Assembly: GCA_018650645.1 (NCBI GenBank)
Contig: JABIFP010000003.1
Span: 1 to 51,186, forward strand
DNA: 51,186 nucleotides
Source: Candidatus Magasanikiibacteriota bacterium
GTDB lineage: Bacteria > Patescibacteriota > Patescibacteriia > Magasanikbacterales > UBA922
Direction: 5' to 3'
The position numbers and the translations under genes are program-made. The notes under the pieces are model-generated. The model was not told where the DNA came from and made no database searches. It worked only from the letters and a program-made list of their open reading frames with translations. Shown in pieces: positions 48,604 through 51,186 of the stretch. Numbering within the stretch: position 1 is the first letter of the stretch; the number at the start of each line of letters is the position of its first letter.

Positions 48604-48780
48604 TCAGCCCTCGCCGATGATCTTGTCGAACTCGTTGGCGCTGCCGGTCAGGTGGTCGTGGCACGCGCTGCGGTCGCCGTCGTCGTGGTGCACCCGGGCG
48701 TCGCCGGGCGGCTTGTTCGCCGTCGCGATCGAGGTGTGGGTGGTGGTGGTGGGCGGGCCAGTGCTGCACTGGTTCATCAT
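48604..48780 (-). CDS. Small hypothetical protein (58 aa) in a very GC-rich island
   Basis: GGAGGGAGAGGATAA-ATG; MMNQCSTGPPTTTTHTSIATANKPPGDARVHHDDGDRSACHDHLTGSANEFDKIIGEG, strongly GC-rich third positions; upstream TTGACA-N17-TAGGAT at 48869-48897. Confidence 0.5.
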   Translation of the reverse strand: MMNQCSTGPPTTTTHTSIATANKPPGDARVHHDDGDRSACHDHLTGSANEFDKIIGEG

Positions 48781-48868
48781 TTATCCTCTCCCTCCTACGA
48801 GGGCCGTACTGGTCTCGGTCGGGAACAGGGTGAATTGTGTTGTCCCAACTTTCTGCCAGCTAAAATAT

Positions 48869-48897
48869 ATCCTATACCTAATATATTCCTGTGTCAA
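48869..48897 (-). promoter_or_regulatory. Candidate promoter of the 48780 small gene
   Basis: TTGACA-N17-TAGGAT on minus strand. Confidence 0.5.
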
Positions 48898-48937
48898 ATC
48901 CCCTGTATCAAAAAAGAGCGACCTGCGCTCTTTTATT

Positions 48938-49648
48938 TTATTCGTACACTATTGCAGCAAACGCATGCAAAAGCGAGGTGGCTTCCGGACTTTCTCGGAG
49001 CCCTCTCGATATGTGATCAAAGCTCTGCCCTTCCGCATATGCAGGATACATCCCCAATCTATCCATCATCCTCTGCGGATTAATTTCTGGATGCGCCAAT
49101 GTTCCCCAAACCCGCGTACCTTCTACTCTAAACGAATTCACCTCGACTTGATCTGTCCCTGCAAGTGCAATCAGATGATCCGGTAAATTGATAATTGTTT
49201 CTTTGTGGCCAAACTGTGCATCAAAAACGGCAGGCATGTGCGCAAATAACGGATCCTCTTTTGCCGCTTCCAATACTCTCATAATCCTAGTTCCAGATTC
49301 GCGCATTAATTCTGCATTGGTAATAGAAGCACCATAATGCAACGCAATAAATTGATATCCAAAACATACACCTAAGAGTGGAATGTCTTTCTCTATCAAT
49401 CTATCAATAAATGTAAGAGTTCTATCTTTCCACGTTCCCTCTCCATCACCATTTCCCAGCATGAATTCCCCGCTCCCTGCCAAGATAACTCCTCCTACAT
49501 TAAATAAATTATCCGGAAATATCTCTGTAATAGCATCTAAAAAAACAATTCTTTCTGCAATGTCTGCATACTCTTCTAAAAAACAGCGTTGCTCATGCTG
49601 TTTAGATATATCGGTTCTGTATTGGATAATATACAATTGTTTTTGCAT
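48938..49648 (-). CDS. Class I glutamine amidotransferase (GMP-synthase-like)
   Basis: DIPLLGVCFGYQFIALHYGA nucleophile elbow; TLAHPEINPQ His-x-Glu. Confidence 0.88.
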   Translation of the reverse strand: MQKQLYIIQYRTDISKQHEQRCFLEEYADIAERIVFLDAITEIFPDNLFNVGGVILAGSGEFMLGNGDGEGTWKDRTLTFIDRLIEKDIPLLGVCFGYQFIALHYGASITNAELMRESGTRIMRVLEAAKEDPLFAHMPAVFDAQFGHKETIINLPDHLIALAGTDQVEVNSFRVEGTRVWGTLAHPEINPQRMMDRLGMYPAYAEGQSFDHISRGLRESPEATSLLHAFAAIVYE

Positions 49649-49742
49649 AATTTTGTATCATTACGGCTCACTCATACAGTATATCAGAGAACAGTATGAT
49701 GCAAGTCAAAGGCCGCCAAAATAGGCGGCCTTGTGAACAGAG

Positions 49743-49925
49743 TCATGAAACCACGCTACCCCGCGGTAGAGTGCGAATGTTTTGGACCATGTGACCGCCA
49801 CCGCTTGCGCAAATGACGCGCACAGTGGTATCAGTCAGACCAATGACCTCTCCGCGGATGCATCTTCCCCCTGGGAGCCTGATAGTCACGTAATCCCTCA
49901 CTTTCAATTCACGAGTAATGCTCAC
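49743..49925 (-). CDS. Small KOW/SH3-like hypothetical protein (60 aa)
   Basis: AAAGGAGATGTT-GTG start; MSITRELKVRDYVTIRLPGGRCIRGEVIGLTDTTVRVICASGGGHMVQNIRTLPRGSVVS. Confidence 0.6.
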   Translation of the reverse strand: MSITRELKVRDYVTIRLPGGRCIRGEVIGLTDTTVRVICASGGGHMVQNIRTLPRGSVVS

Positions 49926-49934
49926 AACATCTCC

Positions 49935-49979
49935 TTTACCTGTCTTTGCGCGTCCGGACTGTGCGCATAAACAGGTAAA
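49935..49979 (-). promoter_or_regulatory. Long stem-loop abutting the SD of the 49925 gene
   Basis: TTTACCTGTTTATGCGC-acagtccggac-GCGCAAAGACAGGTAAA-GGAG; 17-bp stem with one mismatch. Confidence 0.6.
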
Positions 49980-49980
49980 G

Positions 49981-51096
49981 TTATGGAATCTGTAATACTT
50001 TGGGATAATTGGTTAGATTTTTACATCCATCTTTTGTGATAACAACAACATCCTCAATTCGCACACCACCAAGCTCAGAATAATAGAGTCCTGGTTCTAC
50101 CGTAACCACATTTCCAATTTCTGCAGTTGCTTTACTCCCAGCGCTTACATATGGTGCCTCATGAATTTCAACACCGAGTCCATGACCTGTTCCGTGAATA
50201 AATCCTTCATCTTTAGTTTTGTGACCAAGCTGAATGAATGTTTGTACACACGCCGCATGCACATCAGCAAATGGTACGCCTGGCGCAATCAGTTTTATTG
50301 CGCGCTCCTGCGCTAATTGCACGGCATCATACATTTCCTGCAATACGGTAGACACATCGCCCTTAATATATGTCCGCGTCATGTCTGCAAAGTATCCTGT
50401 TTGTGTATCTCTTGGAAAAATGTCACAAATAATTGTTTGATTTGGCCTCAATGCTCCACTTCCAGAGTGATGAGGAATTGCCGCGTGCTGTGCACAGGAA
50501 ATAATCATGCCTTCTTCATTTTTCATACCTTGCTCAAGTAGCACATGCTCAACTTCTTGACTGAGCAGTTCACTTGTCAGTACTTCTCCAGTATCTCCAA
50601 CAATAAAATCCCCTTTTATTTCTGCCTCTGCTAATCGATTTTCTATATACGTGAATGCGATTTGTGTTTTTTTCAGGGCCGACGTTATTGCCTGCACTTC
50701 CTGCATGCTTTTTGTTAATCGATTCGGGAAAAAGGGTTGTTGCACATTGATTATTATTCTTTGCCGTTCTAAAAACTTTGCCAAAAGTAATGGAAATGAG
50801 GGTGGCACAGCTATTGTATTCCCTTCCCCATATTCTTTTATAATAAGTAATGCTAACTGCTGCACTACGGTTGAATCTCCAGCCAACTCGCGTGCCCTAT
50901 CTAATAATGAATTCACCAGTATCAATTCTATATTAGGATTTGTATTTTTTTCTACAAACACCCCGTACTCACGATGATCTAAAAAAATGAATGTTTGACT
51001 ATCTGTTATAAGTGCAAAAAAAGGATCAGCAACCTGTACTTTTGTGAGGTAGTACATGTCAGCATCTTTTGTTGAACTGTATAGTAATGAAGTCAT
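49981..51096 (-). CDS. pepP: Xaa-Pro aminopeptidase (M24 family)
   Basis: GSGALRPNQTIICDIFPRDTQTGYFADMTRTYIKG...GFIHGTGHGLGVEIHEAPYV...EPGLYYSELGGVRIEDVVVI. Confidence 0.92.
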   Translation of the reverse strand: MTSLLYSSTKDADMYYLTKVQVADPFFALITDSQTFIFLDHREYGVFVEKNTNPNIELILVNSLLDRARELAGDSTVVQQLALLIIKEYGEGNTIAVPPSFPLLLAKFLERQRIIINVQQPFFPNRLTKSMQEVQAITSALKKTQIAFTYIENRLAEAEIKGDFIVGDTGEVLTSELLSQEVEHVLLEQGMKNEEGMIISCAQHAAIPHHSGSGALRPNQTIICDIFPRDTQTGYFADMTRTYIKGDVSTVLQEMYDAVQLAQERAIKLIAPGVPFADVHAACVQTFIQLGHKTKDEGFIHGTGHGLGVEIHEAPYVSAGSKATAEIGNVVTVEPGLYYSELGGVRIEDVVVITKDGCKNLTNYPKVLQIP

Positions 51097-51186
51097 AAAA
51101 ATTTGGTTACGTTGGTGCCCCACCCAAACCACAGAGTGGCCGGTAGGGCTAACCAGAACATGGGTAGATTACCACACCATGTGACC
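51093..51186 (-). CDS. C-terminus of a hydrophobic protein, partial at right edge
   Basis: VTWCGNLPMFWLALPATLWFGWGTNVTKFL*; stop overlaps the pepP start as ATGA. Confidence 0.35.
   Translation of the reverse strand, partial: VTWCGNLPMFWLALPATLWFGWGTNVTKFL

Noticed and set aside
48448-49083. 211-aa plus-strand ORF in the GC-rich island (and the 48443-48769 minus ORF)
   Set aside because: Low-complexity Val/Arg-rich translation and no SD; typical of open frames in GC-rich DNA. The 48604-48780 minus ORF has SD, promoter and better codon pattern.

Overview
The window is a chromosomal segment that reads as Patescibacteria/CPR-like: standard stop codons, no L30 between S5 and L15, CPR-type 16S substitutions, and DUF5667 and LamG surface proteins. 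Most genes are on the minus strand. The core is an S10-spc ribosomal cluster (rpsJ, rplC through secY-adk-map), tuf, a stand-alone 16S rRNA, and rpsL-rpsG-fusA separated from tuf-rpsJ by about 10.6 kb. That interval holds a DUF2061-trmD-(CDPS-like)-(SET domain) gene row and a 1.5-kaa Cys-rich surface protein. Other genes: Pif1-like and UvrD helicases, recO, ruvX, rpmG, rpmB, ndk, pepP-like peptidase, M50 protease, CNNM/CorC-type protein, histidine kinase, GreA-like factor, orphan NMT1-like binding protein, tRNA-Asn and tRNA-Trp. The most interesting signals are: (1) a tightly spaced two-gene unit pairing a cyclodipeptide-synthase-like protein (XYP-type motifs) with a SET-domain methyltransferase; (2) a candidate structured ncRNA at 44144-44314 with its own promoter, a P1 helix starting exactly at the predicted +1, a predicted pseudoknot and a terminator; (3) several short, compositionally foreign GC-rich units inserted between core genes, several with hairpins abutting or containing the Shine-Dalgarno sequence; (4) a small membrane peptide with a Cys-rich tail. 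All calls were made by reading the sequence; no database search was run.
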